A DNA stretch of 64,000 nucleotides from Solanum dulcamara. Lineage: Eukaryota > Streptophyta > Magnoliopsida > Solanales > Solanaceae. The translations under genes were made by a program, and so were the position numbers. Location of the stretch: the NCBI RefSeq assembly GCF_947179165.1, contig NC_077237.1:82188341-82252340 (forward strand), given 5' to 3'. Position 1 is the first letter of the stretch, and each line of letters begins with the position of its first letter. Under the pieces are notes generated by a model. That model searched no databases, had not been told where the DNA came from, and saw nothing but the letters and a program-made list of their open reading frames with translations. Positions 23,086 to 36,305 of the stretch are shown here, piece by piece.

Positions 23086-25580
23086 CTTTGTAAAAATATG
23101 CAATTTCCATAGCTGATTAAAAAGTAGAGAATTGAATCCTCATCCACACCAAAATTTTAATATTTAATTAACTGATTTACGAAAATTCTCTGACCTCTTT
23201 CTCTCTAATCAAATAGTATACTAATAATTTATATTTGAAAATAAAGAGACATATTTTGCATTCGACACGCTACAAACTAAACTCGTACATAATTACTTTC
23301 CATCTTACTAGTGATGGTGATTATCTTGATTTCAATATGTTTATTCATAGCTTGGTCGTTGAAAATAAAACAATAGTTTAATTCTTTCACCATAATAAAA
23401 AATTCTTTCTTTCTTCGAGATAATGTAATAGATAATGACAGGGCCACTTTGCTTATTTTATTGTATAAGTTAAGTCATCAAATATATAAAAATTAAATTC
23501 AAAATTCAAATACTAACAGTCTAACACTTAATATGACTATTCTAAAATTCAAAATTGAATATTAGTGCAATCCTATTAAAGCTTCCGATGAAATAGTGTA
23601 TTTATTTCCTTAAATAAAAATTAATACCACAAAAATATATTCTTTTTAAATTGTTTTAATGATTTGGTCCCCTCCTCATCCACTTTTGTTTGGTTTTATT
23701 TGGGAAAGTATTGAATATATCGTGTCTAACGGAAGATTGTGTTGGATCAATAAGTATTCGTTTATTTATAATCAAAAGTTTTGAATTTGTGTTTAAGTAT
23801 AGAGTCGCTTTTGTTAGAAAGTCTTTTTCACTCAATATGAAATTTTTTGACATAAATATAAATTTAGTTAAACTTCAATATAAATATCACTGAATAAAAA
23901 AAAAGATATTGCGTAGAGGACGGCACATCACTTTGGTCTATACGAACAATCCATTGCCGATCTCAGCTTCCATATGCATGCTGACTTGTTTCTGATAGTA
24001 ACAAACAAGTAACGTTAACACCATTTTTATCCACAATTCGAAAATAAAATCATCATTGATAAAATAAATATTGTGTCATTAAGGTGCACTTTTTGGTATA
24101 AATATGAATTAATTGAGTTTCAAATCAAATATTATTGGATATAGAGCAAAAAAGAATTTGGAAAAAGGGCCAATAGAATCGATGATATAAGGTGGGGATT
24201 ACTATTTTAGTTGGAAAAAGCTGGTAAATTAAGTTTTAGTTTAGGTGAAGGAAGTACGACCGCCTTATCAATAGTTGAAAATCAATCCGAAGATGTTTCA
24301 ACTTATAATTCTACTAATATAATTTTCATTAACAAATCTTCTTATCCGCCGATCTATTCAATTCTGAAATCAGACCTGCTATTAGTGTTGGCATCTCCGT
24401 TTTCAGAGTGGAGTCCGTAGCTCAAATAAAAGTCATGATACAAGTAGTTGGTAAATTAAAATTAGGACTAGTGCAAATTTAAGCCTTTACATAATTTGCT
24501 TTTGATTTCAATAAAACTATTTTAATTAATTTGTCTGATTTTAACTTGATAGAAAATTTTAAAAAAATAACGAAGACCGTTAAATCATACATGGACTAAC
24601 ATCAATTGATTGAAGGTTTTTCTGCAATAATGTAAGAAAGAGAAAAAGATGTGATCGAGGGACATGTAAAGTTATCCCCATGGATGATCTTTCGACTTTT
24701 ATACTATATACTATATATAATTATTGATCATGAAATCAAATATTTGAATAACTTCTCACTATATTTTATTTCTTTAATTAAGATGAATATGATTTTACTT
24801 TAATTTTTTTTATCGCCAATAAATTATTACAATCATTGTTGGTGTTTGATGAGAATATAAATATTTTATCGGATGAAGAACGTCACAAAATCAATACAAA
24901 AATAACCCTCTCCAATATAATTTGGGATATGCATCCTGACAATACCATCCCACGTGATGTGATATTTGGCATCTCACCCAACTCTATTTTAACATAGAAA
25001 AAGTTCAAATATATACTTTAAAATATACATTGAGATTTCTCTTATATATTAAATTAATAATACATAATGATAGTAGATTTATTGGTCAATTCAATATGCC
25101 GACTTATTTGGTTCTTATGAAATCACCAATATTTGGACTTATTGAAAAAGAGCGATTACAAAGTACAAAAATTTATCATTATCAATTCAAATATTGATGT
25201 GTTCAATAATTATTTTGTATTTTATTGTATTAATATAGGTGTTGTAAATGTCACCAATTAAATAATAGCATGGGCGTTCACATTTGATGGGAATGGCTCC
25301 ATGATCCAGCTACTCTGATCAAAATTACTCTATAAATAATTTCAATATAATAATCTGAAATCCTCCTCGGTTTCATTTATGTGGCAGTATTTGATCAAAC
25401 ACAAATTTTTATAAAGAAAAAAAATTGATACTTGTGATCTTAAACGTACAATAAATATATATGGAATATCACATATTTTGTTTAGTATTATGAAAACGAA
25501 CTATAGTATGAAAGAACTCTTACAAGAACACAATATATAAGGAAAATTAAAGAAAATAAAATTACAAACATATTATAAAC
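23086..25580. other. 3' flank of UGT copy 1, non-coding
   Basis: AT-rich, shared with copy 2 (40233-43786), which holds extra insertions. Short open frames (for example plus 24211-24420) carry indels or changes between copies and show no domain. Confidence 0.55.
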
Positions 25581-27458
25581 TTAATGTTTAGATGACAGAA
25601 GAATGTCATTGACAACCTTGTCAATGTTCACATAAGATGATCCTGATGATTTTTGTGCTGAAATTTCAGCCAATTTCTTCCATTTCATTACCTTTTTCTT
25701 CATTTCTTTTCCTTTTTCACCAATCATTAATTCCCTAACAAGGCTTTCCACTTCATCCCTTTTCACATTATTGTCAATTTCCATTCCAATGTCCCATTTA
25801 CTAACACTAAACCAACAATTCGTCTGTTGTTCCGCGAAAAAAGGCCAACAAATGATAGGCACCCCACTAGTAATGCTCTCCATAGTCGAATTCCATCCAC
25901 TGTGAGTCAAGAATCCTCCAATTGCCGGATGGTTAAGGACCTCTTCTTGTGAGCACCAACTTGCAAGCATTCCCCTGCTTTTAGTTTCTTCCACGAATTC
26001 GGGTGGGAGAATCGATTCATAATCCGATACAATATCGGGTCTTATGATCCATAAAAATTCTTGTTGACTATTTGCAAGTCCCCAAGCAAATTCAAGAAGT
26101 TGATTAGAAGTCATAACAGTAATGCTACCAAAATTGACATAAACAACAGAGTTTGGTACTTTGTTGTCAAGCCATTGCAAACACTCTGGCTCTTCTTTCC
26201 ATAGGCTAGACCCAAGCCCCTTCAAATTCTCATCATCAACTTGTTTGACGAGTAAATGCAAGGGGCCTATTGGGTACACCGGTGGAAGAAGAGTTTGGAG
26301 CGATTCAAGAACTTCACTCTCTAGTGTCTCGAATGTATTGAGGACAATCGCAGAAGCTTTTCTGGTTCTCTCTGTTTCTTTGATGACAAATTTGACCATG
26401 TATTCATCTGGATTTGTAGTTCTCAAGAAACTTGGAAGATCTTTTAAACGTACATCTTTCATTCCTGGTATGAAATCCAAAGTTGTCTCAACATATCCAT
26501 TTGTCAAGTAACTTGCATCTACAATCATCCAAAAAGAGAAAAAGGGTTAAAAACACATACATATGTAGATGGGATTTACCTAAATACATCAAGAATATCT
26601 ACAACGCGATAGTTAATGTCTTTTCATCTACCTTAGTTTTGGGAGATATATTAATCTAGACTCCAGAGGCAGATGTAGCTAGTATTTTTGATACGTAACA
26701 TAGATTTATTGTAAAAATCACTAGAGTTTCAAAAAAAAATATTTAACTATAAACCAACAATTTCAAAAGTGAAACGTGTTATATATTTGTGTGTAAGAAA
26801 TCTTAAAGGTTGTATGGATCAAATCCAAATTATGAATACGTCTCTAGACAAACAATTTGGTACTTATATTGAATTGGTTGAAAGTAATACGTACCCCCGA
26901 ACACATTAGATATAAAAACAAAATTTTAATACCTTTAAGTGGAGAATATCCTTTTTCAATAACCGTGGAATAATGCATGTAACCTAAGAAACCACAAGCA
27001 CTAGTTGTCCAAAACAGAATTTCAGGGACTCCCAATTCTTGTGCAGCATCTAAGGTAAAGCTCATGACTCCATCGGAGACGACGCATGAGACAGGTGGCA
27101 CGTTCGACGTGTAATTATTAGTATCATTGAGCTTTGCAAGCAGATTCCTAAAAGGACCTAAGCAAGTTTCGGTTGTGGATTTACATAGAGAAGGTATGTC
27201 TTGTGTAGCATCAGCATCACAAGGTGGGAGTCCATCAGGAATAGTCTCGAATCGGAATGACGAAAGGCCGTCGAGTGCATGGAGCCCACGAGATTTAAGA
27301 AGACGCCTATGGTTAAATTCAGTGTTAACAAAAGTTATATGAAAGCCTTTGTGATGGAGAATTTTGGCTAATTTCAACATGGGATTAATATGGCCTTGGG
27401 CAGGGTATGGTATACAAACTGCATGTGGTTTTTTTAATTCAGCACTAATTGAACCCAT
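25581..27458 (-). CDS. UGT85A: UDP-glucosyltransferase, UGT85 type (copy 1)
   Basis: Family 1 plant UGT: cytosolic transfer of glucose from UDP-glucose to a small hydroxylated acceptor. Exons 27458-26933 and 26518-25581 are joined across a 414-bp intron in phase 1 at LK/DASYLT, the position typical of UGT85 genes, giving 487 aa. Catalytic His is H23 in AQGHINPM and its Asp partner is near D129 (VVSDGV). The 44-residue PSPG box begins [11 protein letters not shown], has Trp at position 22 and Gln at position 44, which favours UDP-glucose. Position 20 is Ser where most UGTs have Cys (THSGWNS). Intact; no stop or frameshift. About 96% identical by eye to copy 2. UGT85 relatives act on iridoids, cyanohydrins, terpenoids and volatiles, so the acceptor cannot be told from sequence. 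Confidence 0.95.
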
Positions 27459-27553
27459 TCTTTCAAATTCTCTAAAGAAAACAATAATCTCAAAAGGGAA
27501 ATGAAATGAAGGATGTTGAATGATTTTGGTAAGGAAGATTGAAGAAAATGGAG

Positions 27554-27566
27554 GTATATATATAGA
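27554..27566 (-). promoter_or_regulatory. TATA box of UGT copy 1
   Basis: The minus strand reads TCTATATATATAC about 100 bp upstream of the ATG. The same place holds TATAAATA in copy 2 and TATATAAATA in copy 3. Confidence 0.6.
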
Positions 27567-27739
27567 TGGAAAAAAGAAGAATTGAAGATGAAGCCAGAAT
27601 ACTATTTATAAAATGGGAAAACTTTCCCAATTTGATTTGAATAGGCTGGAAGGTCGGCTACGAAGTCAAATATGATGTACTACTATATTATATAGTATTA
27701 CTCATCATTGACGCGGCTTGAAATATTTTATATTGTATA

Positions 27740-27982
27740 CCTTCCGTTCAAATTGATATGACACTTTTCAAAATTGAAGATTCAAACAAAATTATTTCAT
27801 ATATCTTTTAAATATTTTGAATTGTTAGTTATTGTGATTTATAGTATTTTTTACGTAGTTTATAAATATATAAATTTCATTTTAAAAAAATTGAAGATTT
27901 CATGCACAAATTCCCGATCAAACTTAAACTGTTTAAATCTCGAAAAATAAAAAGTGTCACATCAATTGGGACAAAAGAAATA
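27740..27982. repeat. MITE in the promoter of UGT copy 1
   Basis: CTTCCGTTCAAATTGATATG at one end and, inverted, TTTGTCCCAATTGATGTGAC at the other. Stowaway-like, about 280 bp upstream of the start codon. Also in copy 2 (46143-46506), where a SINE has entered it. Confidence 0.65.
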
Positions 27983-28313
27983 AAAGTTATGATGATGAGA
28001 CAATAGTGTTAATACTATAGTAACTTCTTTTTTTACTACTTCGTAGGAGCTATACCTGTTTTTCTTCTTTAGTGACTCGAATTTATAACATTTAATATTG
28101 AAGGTAGAGAGAATGTTTAATATTTGAACAACACACTCTTATCAATAATATGTATAGTAACTAAGTTATATAATGAAAAAGAGTGCAATGTGTATTTTAC
28201 TCCTCTTGATGAAAACATCACATTATTTATTGGAGATGACACATTCCAATTTTGTATATATTCTGCTGAAGCTCGTATTTGAAAAAGAACTCTGGCAAAA
28301 TGTACTATATTAT

Positions 28314-30624
28314 TGTCACGACCCAAGCCTAGGGCCTAGACGTGACATGGCGAATGAGGAACCCTAAAGTACCTCAATCAAGCCTCCTAGCATTCTTTTA
28401 GCCCTTCATAGGTAATGATGATAAATAAACAAGCGGAAATCATAATAGTAAATCTTCAACTTACATATGTCCAACAATACCTCTAACTATTAGATTTAAC
28501 GGGGCTAAGACAAGTCCCTAGTTCACCCTCAATCATAATAGAAGAAATGCCATAGTAAAATATCTTAACATATCAGAAACTAGAAAGATAAAGGAGTATT
28601 GTTTCTGGAACATGGGAACTCACCAAAAGTAGTCTTCAATGGAATATCAACTAGCCACGTGGAGGAGAACGAGGAGGAGCACTGTTCCCTACATGGTGAT
28701 ATCATGTAGGCAAAAGAGTATGCGTTAGTACTTTGAATGTACTAAGTATGTAAGGATGCATGAACATTGAAGAAACATTAAAACATTTATGTAATATGAA
28801 ACATAATTTAATGTATGCATAATAAATCATATAGATATCCTTTAAAACATTCATTTTGTGGAAAATAACCATAACCGACATTTAAGACCATGCGAGCTAT
28901 TATATGGAATCCAACATAACCTCCTACGTTGGCCGGGGAGACTACTTGCCAGGTAGAACTCCGTCAACTTCATTCATTTCTTTAACTTTAACTTTAAGGG
29001 CTATTTATGGATCCATTAGCCTAAGCCTACAAGGGCTCCTATGTTGGCACATAGTTAATGAGACAAGGGGTTGCTACTAGGATTCCCTTACCGAATCCCA
29101 CCTCAATGCCTCATTCGGTGCTAAGTCAATCCCACGGAATAGTTTAATACTTTAAAATATTCATAGCATATAACTTGAGAATTAAAACATCATATTCGGT
29201 AGAATAACTCATTAAAACATTTGGTAATTCAAATATGCAAGAATTGTCCTTATTGCATAAAGAATACATCATTCATATCATTTCATCATTCTTTCATTTC
29301 ATAAGACTCCCTTTTGATCATAGATATTGCTTTCATAAATATTTATTTGGAGTCAAAGCTTTCAAGTCAAACTTTATTGAAAACATAGTAAAACTAGGTG
29401 GATTCAAATCACTTCAACTTGAAAACATGTATGTAAATAAATATACATAAATACTTTGAAATTCATTAATTAAAAGTCATGCTTTAGACAACCCACCATG
29501 AATTTCAAGAACATTTAAAGATATAAATAAATAAATTACTTGCAATTCATCAATTCATACATATAAAATTATGTTGTATCAAAATAGACCAATAATCATT
29601 AGTTTAACCATGATTCATACTATTAAGTAAACATAAAATTCCCATCACAAAAATATTACTTAAAATCAAGAGTTTTTGTACTATATGGGTGGAAGAACCC
29701 ATGGATTAACACTCACATGACTTAGAGTAAAACTTAAAGAAAATAAACATAATTTAATATATAATCAAAATAATTTAGGCATGAGAGTGGAAGAAATACT
29801 CTCATTGAAACCTTACATACCTGGAAATCGAAGCTTTAGTTGGTACCGAAAGACTTAATGAACACTCTTGAGTCCTAGCTTCTCTCCTCGCCGGAATGTT
29901 TTGTGTACTATCCGGAGTATATGAATCACCGGAATAGTATTTCTTCACTACTAAGAACTAAAACTATATTTGAGAATGTGTAAAAAAATGTATAGAGAGA
30001 AAATTTGCTTGAGAAAGCTTGATGAATAAAATGAGGAAATAAGGTGGGTATTTATAGGTGGGAAAGAGGGACCTAACAATAAATAAAATAATTATAAAGA
30101 AAAATCTAAAAATTTAATGGAATATATTGATGTCATGGATGATGTTAAATGGAGGACAATTTATGTCATGAATGATGTCAAATGTATCTAGATCTTTCTA
30201 TGGTAGGTGAAATGAGTTATCTTTGACAGAATACTCTTTTTGGGAGCTGCGTTTGAATAAGATAAATTCCTTATTAGGATTTGGTGTCTTCATAAGAATT
30301 GTAGATATGGAATTCTAGTTTTATATTGTTCAATAATCAACCAATTTGGATAAACCTACAGTGAGATATAATTTTTCTTCTATAAATACTCATTTCCATC
30401 ACAACATCCTACCTTACAAACATTAATTTGTTTGACCTACTTAACCTCCGAATCTTAAAATATGGTCTTCATAAAAATTGTAGGTAATGATCTTGTGGTT
30501 ACGCAGAAATTTGAATCACTCAATTTGGATATTCCTATGAAAAGTGATGCCCAAAATACAGAGACTGTATCATGTTTAGGCAAAAATTGAAACATCATAT
30601 ACAACGTTTTTAGGGGATGTTATA
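28314..30624 (-). mobile_element. Solo LTR, target duplication ATTAT
   Basis: Begins TGTCACGACCCAAGCC and ends GGGGATGTTATA. Flanked by ATTAT at 28309-28313 and 30625-30629. The end looks like a mutated ...TGTTACA. The family resemblance (TGTCACGACCC ends) suggests Gypsy. Length 2311 bp; no coding domain, so it is an LTR without internal region. Orientation on the minus strand is tentative. Confidence 0.82.
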
Positions 30625-30959
30625 ATTATGTCTTCTCTGATATATTGTTCATTGAACTGAGCTATACGAGAAACATTTTTTTCATATAAAAATACATTAT
30701 CTTTCCTTAGTGAACAATATATCATCACTATAGTGTATTGGGACTACAGCCCAATTATTCATATAAAGGCGTGTTAGGTCAGAATGCACTAGGACTCAGA
30801 TCCAACATATTGTCACCACAGTGCATACATCGGAACTTGAACTCGATGTCTTACTTTTTTGATTCATACAACTTGAATCCACCATTTATCTTCAAATAAT
30901 AGCATAACACGTCAAAGTACAATAAGATTCACTCTTGAGCCTTTAATAATAGGAAAAAT

Positions 30960-31384
30960 TACGTGGATAAGCAAACATATACTAGTTAATTAGCTAATAT
31001 AGCTATAGTTTGAATTAATTATGGCTCGCGATAAATATCAAGCTGTAATTACAGTTTGAGTTTTGTATAATTCGCGCGATTATATAGTTGAGTTTGTATA
31101 ATTCGTGCGATTATATAGTTGAGTTTTGTATAATTCGCGCTATTTATACAAACGTTGTGCACGAATTGAATTGTATAAGGAAATATACAAACACTACAAA
31201 TTATATTGCGAATTATACAAATATTGTGCATGAATTGTACAGTGAAATATACAAATGTTAGACAAAAACTGCGAATTGTATAGGGAATTATATAAACGTA
31301 CACAAATGATGTGCGAATTATACAAAAGATACTATAATTATAGCTACAAATTTCAATTAGCAAACTATAGCTATGTAGCATAAT
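30960..31384. repeat. MITE with internal tandem repeats
   Basis: Ends are inverted (TATAGCTATAGTTTG versus CAAACTATAGCTATG). Inside, three tandem units of about 37 bp near 31060-31145 share TTGTATAATTCG(C/T)GCGATTA, followed by inverted GCGAATTATACAAA copies. Non-coding. Confidence 0.65.
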
Positions 31385-33142
31385 TGTAACGACCTATTTT
31401 CATTGTTAGGGACATGCCAATGGGGAAGGATTTTGGGCCAGAAAACTTTGGGTAGTAACTTCAGAAAATTGGAGCGTAGTCTAGACTTGGATGTATTCTG
31501 AGTCAGTTGAATTCTAGGGTGATCACGTGAATGATGGAAGGTTAAATTTATAATTGATTGAATATGCTGATAGCCAAGATGATACGGAGCATTTAAGACT
31601 TCGCAGAATCGCATTCGGGTGAGTAAAACTCCCGAAATCAAAGTTGGCATGAAGAATATATTTTAATACTTCTTTGAAAATGGGTGTATTGTGAAATGGG
31701 GGCTTGGAGCATAAAATCTGAGTTCACTATTTCCGCATATCCTACCAGATTGGGATTTGTCCTGCCAGAGTGGGATAGTTGCAACTTAAGTCGTGAAAAA
31801 AACTAGAAATGGTTTTTTCTACAACAATCAGTTTCTAAACCCCAAGAGACAACCTAGGGCGATTTTCATTGATTTTTTACGGATTTTCACGCTTAAGGTA
31901 AGATTTTTATCCCCTAGATGCATACTTTGATTCTTAGAAACTAGAAATATAGGTGATAATCATTGAAGGAGGGTTTGAATTAAAAATCTATGGTAGAAAA
32001 TAACCCTAGGGTAAGGTTAGGATTATGGGTTTGGCCTAGGGAGTGAAATTGTGTTATATTTCTTGATAGGTAGGCCATTGTGTTGATCATTGATATGTAA
32101 TCAATGTTTTCTAGACCAAGAACGAGAAGAACAAACTCGAAAAGGAAAGACTCTTGCATTGTAAGGTTGTGAAAGCTTGAATTTGAGGTAGGTGATAGTT
32201 TAGTTTTTCATATGCATTTTATATACTCGTTAAATAGCTTCATGATATGCATGTGTATATAGAAAAAGGGAAACATGCTAGATTATGTGTGAAATGATCA
32301 CTTGCTGGCTATTATTGTGATGAACTTATTCTTGGTGGTATAAATGTTCTAAACATTGATTATTCTTGTGATTGTGATATCTTGGGATCAGATGCCACAT
32401 TCTGACATATAATTTAGATCGGGTGTCACGTTCCTACGCGTATTTGGAACGGTTGTCATATTTTGACACAAAGTTGATTATTTGTAGGTCTCTTGAGAGG
32501 ATTTTTGTGTAAAATTATAGCATGTTGAAGACATTGAAATATGATATTGAAATGTTGTTGACTTATTCTGTATATGTATATGCCTATTGCATTGAATTTA
32601 CTTGTCTATGACCCACTTACTGACTAACCGCTTGATTTTACTAGTACACCATTATTCTGTGTACTCATACTACTCTTGCACTGCTTTTTTGTTAATTACA
32701 CGATATATTCAGTCGACTACGGAGAAACCTCGATTAGAGGATTAGAAGTTTTTCAAAGTCCAAGGGTGAGTTATTCTATCACGCTATCGTGCACTTTTCA
32801 TTAATCTCAGTCTTTCTTTCGGGACTCAGATGTTTAGATATTATTTTAGTACTTTGATTCCTGTTTGGGGAGGTGTTTCCCCCTTTCTTACATTGACACT
32901 GATTAAAGTTTTGGTACAGATGACTTTAAGTTCCTAAAAAGTATTGACTTTCGCATTTTCGTAGTTATTAGAATTGTTGGCTGAATTTATGAGGACTCAA
33001 TATTATTTTTTAGTTATATTCCTACTTCTGCAAGAATTTTTTTTATACTTATTTCTTAAGCTGATAAGTTGGGTGGTAGAAATGGTTCTCCCACTAGAGT
33101 AAGTATTGTGGGTGTCAGTCACGGTGGGTCGGTGTCGTGACA
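31385..33142 (+). repeat. Gypsy 5' LTR
   Basis: TGTAACGACC...GTGTCGTGACA, 1758 bp. It is followed within 4 bp by a sequence resembling the initiator tRNA-Met primer site. Confidence 0.78.
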
Positions 33143-33214
33143 ATATTGGTATCTAAGCCTAGGTACATTGATCTCGTCTTACCAAAATGAGTTTAGTAGA
33201 TTACAGAATAGTAT

Positions 33215-35335
33215 GGAGATGTATGTGACTTTCCAGCTGCAGAGAGAGGCCAAGCAATGGTGAAGGACCTATATAGAGTGGCGTTTGCCTGTGTTTCCCC
33301 CACGCACTTGGGCTTAGTTTCATGCTATATTTTTAGAGAAGTATGTGCCCCACATCCTTAGGGACAAGAAGAAGAATGAATTTATGACCCTTGAGCAGAG
33401 AGGATTATCAATGGATGCTTATGAGGCCAAATTTCATGCACTGTCCAGGCACGCTACTCAGCTGGTCAGTACTGAGGAGGAGAGGAACAGATTATTTGTG
33501 AAGGGGTTGGACCTTGAGTTGCAGGTACTTTCTGTTCATATGACTTTGTCCAGTAAGAGCTTCAACGAGGTCACAGATTTTGGTAAGAAGGTTGAAAGTG
33601 TGAGGAAGGATGGGCTAGCCAAGGCATTGGTTAAAATGCCCAAAAGTGCAGGTAACTTCAAGGGGTTTTATTCCAGAGGGTCGGTAGGCAAGTGATTGCT
33701 TCCCGGCTCATTTCAGTCAGCACTGCCCGCTTCCACTGGCAGTTTTTAGGCACTCCGTAGTAGCATCAGGCCCATAAGGGCCATGAAGCATCATTTCGAG
33801 GTAGCCGCCCGTATTTTAACTGTGGAGAGTCGATCTATATACGGAGGGAGTGCTCTCACCCCCGCAGGACAATTTCAGCACCTCGGCAGACCAAAGTATT
33901 TGTCATAGCAGTTAGAGGGAACGGTGGCAGAAGACGTCCACAAAATGGGCAAGAAGGAAATCTGAGAGGCTGTGGAGGCTGGGGCAGTAGTAGTGCAGGT
34001 CAGTGAGCAGTCCAGCCAGGCAGGGAAGTGGACTGTCAGAAAGACCGAGCTCAGTTTTATGCATTGCCATGCAAGACTGAGTCATATGCATTTGATGCAG
34101 TTGTCATAGGTATTATTCTTGTCTATGACCAGATGGCTACTATTTTATTTGATTCGGATTTCACTTATTCCTATGTGTCAGTAAGATATGCCTTGGGTTT
34201 TGATGTATTGTGTGATATATTGTATGCCCTTGTTCATATTTCTACCCCTGTTGGAGAGTCAATCATAGTCACCTATGTGTATCGTTCTTCTTATGTTGTA
34301 TTTATAGAATACCATACTTGGGTTGACTTAGTGATCATAGACATGATAGATTTTAATGTGATCTTAGACATAACTTGGTTGTCCCCCCTACTTTGTTGTA
34401 CTTAATTGCAATGCAAAGACTATGGCTCTAGAGTTCCTGAGAGGAAAAGGTTAGAGTTGGAAGGGATGTATAAGCTTTTAGCTAAGGTTATATCCTTTCT
34501 TCGGGCTAAAAAAATAGTGGGGAAGAGTTGTTTGGCCTATTTGGCCCATATCCGAAATATAGAGGTAGAGTCTCCTTCTATTGAGCCTATTCCAATAGTG
34601 TGTGAATTTTCAGAGGTTTTCCCTTCAGACTTGCCAAATATACCTCCTAACCGAGACATAAACTTTTGCATTGATTTAGAGCCGTGTACTCGTCTAATTT
34701 ATATTATTCCCTACTGTATGGCTCTGGTAGAGTTAAGAGAGCTAAGGATTAGAGCTTCTTATTTATTCGTCCTTGTGCTTCCCCTTGGGGTGCTCCGGTG
34801 TTGTTTGTCAAGAAAAATGATGGTATTATTAGAATATGCATTGACTATCGACAGTTGAATAAGGTCAACATCAGAAATAAATACCCTTTGCCTCATACTG
34901 ATGACTTATTTGACCATTTACAAGGTGCTTCAGTCTTCTCAAATATTGATCTTAGGTATGGATATCATTAGTTGAAAATTAGACCTAAGGATGTGCCCAA
35001 AATAGCTTTTAGGACCAGGTATGAGCACTATGAATTTTAGTAATGTCCTTTGGGTTGACCAATGCACCTGCAACTTTCATGAGTTTAATGAATGGGGTGT
35101 TCAAACCGTTCCTGGATTTATTTGTGATAGTATTTATAAATAATATATTGGTGTATTCAAAGAGTGAACAGGAACATGCAGATCATCTTTGAATTGTGTT
35201 AGAATTTTTGAAAAAACAAAGGTTGTATGCGAAATTGTCTAAGTGTAAATTTTGGCAGCCTTCAGTTACCTTTTTAGGCAATGTCATTTCAAAAGAAGAA
35301 GTAATAGTGCACCCATAAAAGATTAAGGCAGTTAA
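33215..35335 (+). pseudogene. Gypsy gag-pol remnant
   Basis: Order: gag capsid (33215-33695; FLEKYVPHILRDKK, then GLSMDAYEAKFHALSRHA), retropepsin (34028-34405; [13 protein letters not shown], where the active D(S/T)G-type site is altered), the linker before RT (34580-34740; SEVFPSDLPNIPPNRDINFC), and RT (34800-35335; [28 protein letters not shown]). Several stops and shifts. The catalytic aspartate pair of the RT (usually FIDD) reads FINN. Confidence 0.88.
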
Positions 35336-35575
35336 GAAATTAAATAAATGGTAATGACATAACTTGTATGAAATTAACTTAACTAAGTTAAGAGTAATAA
35401 AAATATTGAATAAGATAGGACAACAATCCATACTCACGTAACAACAATAAAATGAAACAAAAGTAGCAACAACATAAAAATATTAAAATTAGAAGGAGAA
35501 CAATAATGATTCTTGGTCAAACTCATAATAAAAACAAATGACTAAGAATAAAATATAGTGTATGAAGCCTTTAAA
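35336..35575. other. Unassigned spacer before segmental copy 2
   Basis: AT-rich; shows no match to the elements on either side by eye. It lies at the junction between the truncated Gypsy and the truncated hAT tail. Confidence 0.4.
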
Positions 35576-35655
35576 GTATGGGTCCGATCTTACCCGGCTC
35601 AGCTCGATACCCGGTGATTCAAAATAAAGTGGGCCAGTCGGCCCACTCAACACCC
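35576..35655 (+). mobile_element. hAT right-end remnant
   Basis: Only about 80 bp of the element at 7671-11514 are present, followed by the same flank GCTAAATG. This shows that the hAT insertion predates the duplication and that the breakpoint fell within it. Confidence 0.85.
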
Positions 35656-36305
35656 TTAGCTAAATGAAACAACTTTTTGTATAATTAACATTATGAATGG
35701 ACCTAAATCAATATTAACAAATGGGCTAGTGAAAATATTGCATGGGAGTCTAGGATAGATGTAGCCTAACACCATATTAAGTGGCTACGTTTGAGATCCA
35801 AGGTGATAAATAGTGCCTTGTGGGAATAATTTGAGTTATGCGTATTGTTAAATGTTTGATTTCTTTGATCTCCATTCTTAGGGTGTGGTGGGTATGAAAA
35901 AAAATATTTTTTGGAAAATAAAATTGTGTTTTTATTTATTTTCTAGTGTTTGATAAGTAAGTGAAAATATAACAAAACAATATACGTATGCGATGTTCAA
36001 GGAATGAGAGTTGAGCATTGTAATTCTCCAAAATATCAAGAAATTTCATTTAAGGATTTTTTTCTCTCCAAATAAATCTAGAGAAATATGTTAATTTTTT
36101 AATAAACAAGAGGATTTAATGGAGCTTCAAGCTTTCAAGGACCCAATTTTTTCATGCTATCAGTCGATTTTACTCGGCAATGTAGGTTATTATCATTTTT
36201 ATTAGATAAATAATTAAGGCTTATCAAGGGATTTATTTATGATTATTTTATAAGTGATCTGATTGTATAAATATTTTTTTTATATCTTTAATATGTAGAA
36301 CTTAA

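Larger units (their letters stand above)
11430..28147. repeat. Segmental duplication, copy 1
   Basis: Matches 35576-46673 nearly base for base in the same orientation, from the right tail of the hAT element to beyond the UGT promoter. Large differences are insertions: a solo LTR (12416-14236) and a Copia element (17325-22659) occur only here. Breakpoints were estimated by eye. Confidence 0.92.
31385..35335 (+). mobile_element. Gypsy LTR retrotransposon, truncated
   Basis: 5' LTR 31385-33142, a degraded primer site TTGGTATCTAAGC just after it, then gag, protease and RT remnants. It stops abruptly in the RT near 35335. No integrase or 3' LTR found, so it is truncated. Confidence 0.88.

Noticed and set aside
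26161..26511. 116-codon plus-strand frames antisense to UGT exon 2 (also 44367-44717, and minus 54222-54572)
   Set aside because: Shadow frames of a strongly conserved coding exon; conserved only because the sense gene is.
31049..31381. 110-codon minus-strand frame rich in Tyr and Ile
   Set aside because: Translation of the AT-rich MITE repeats; repetitive peptide without a domain.
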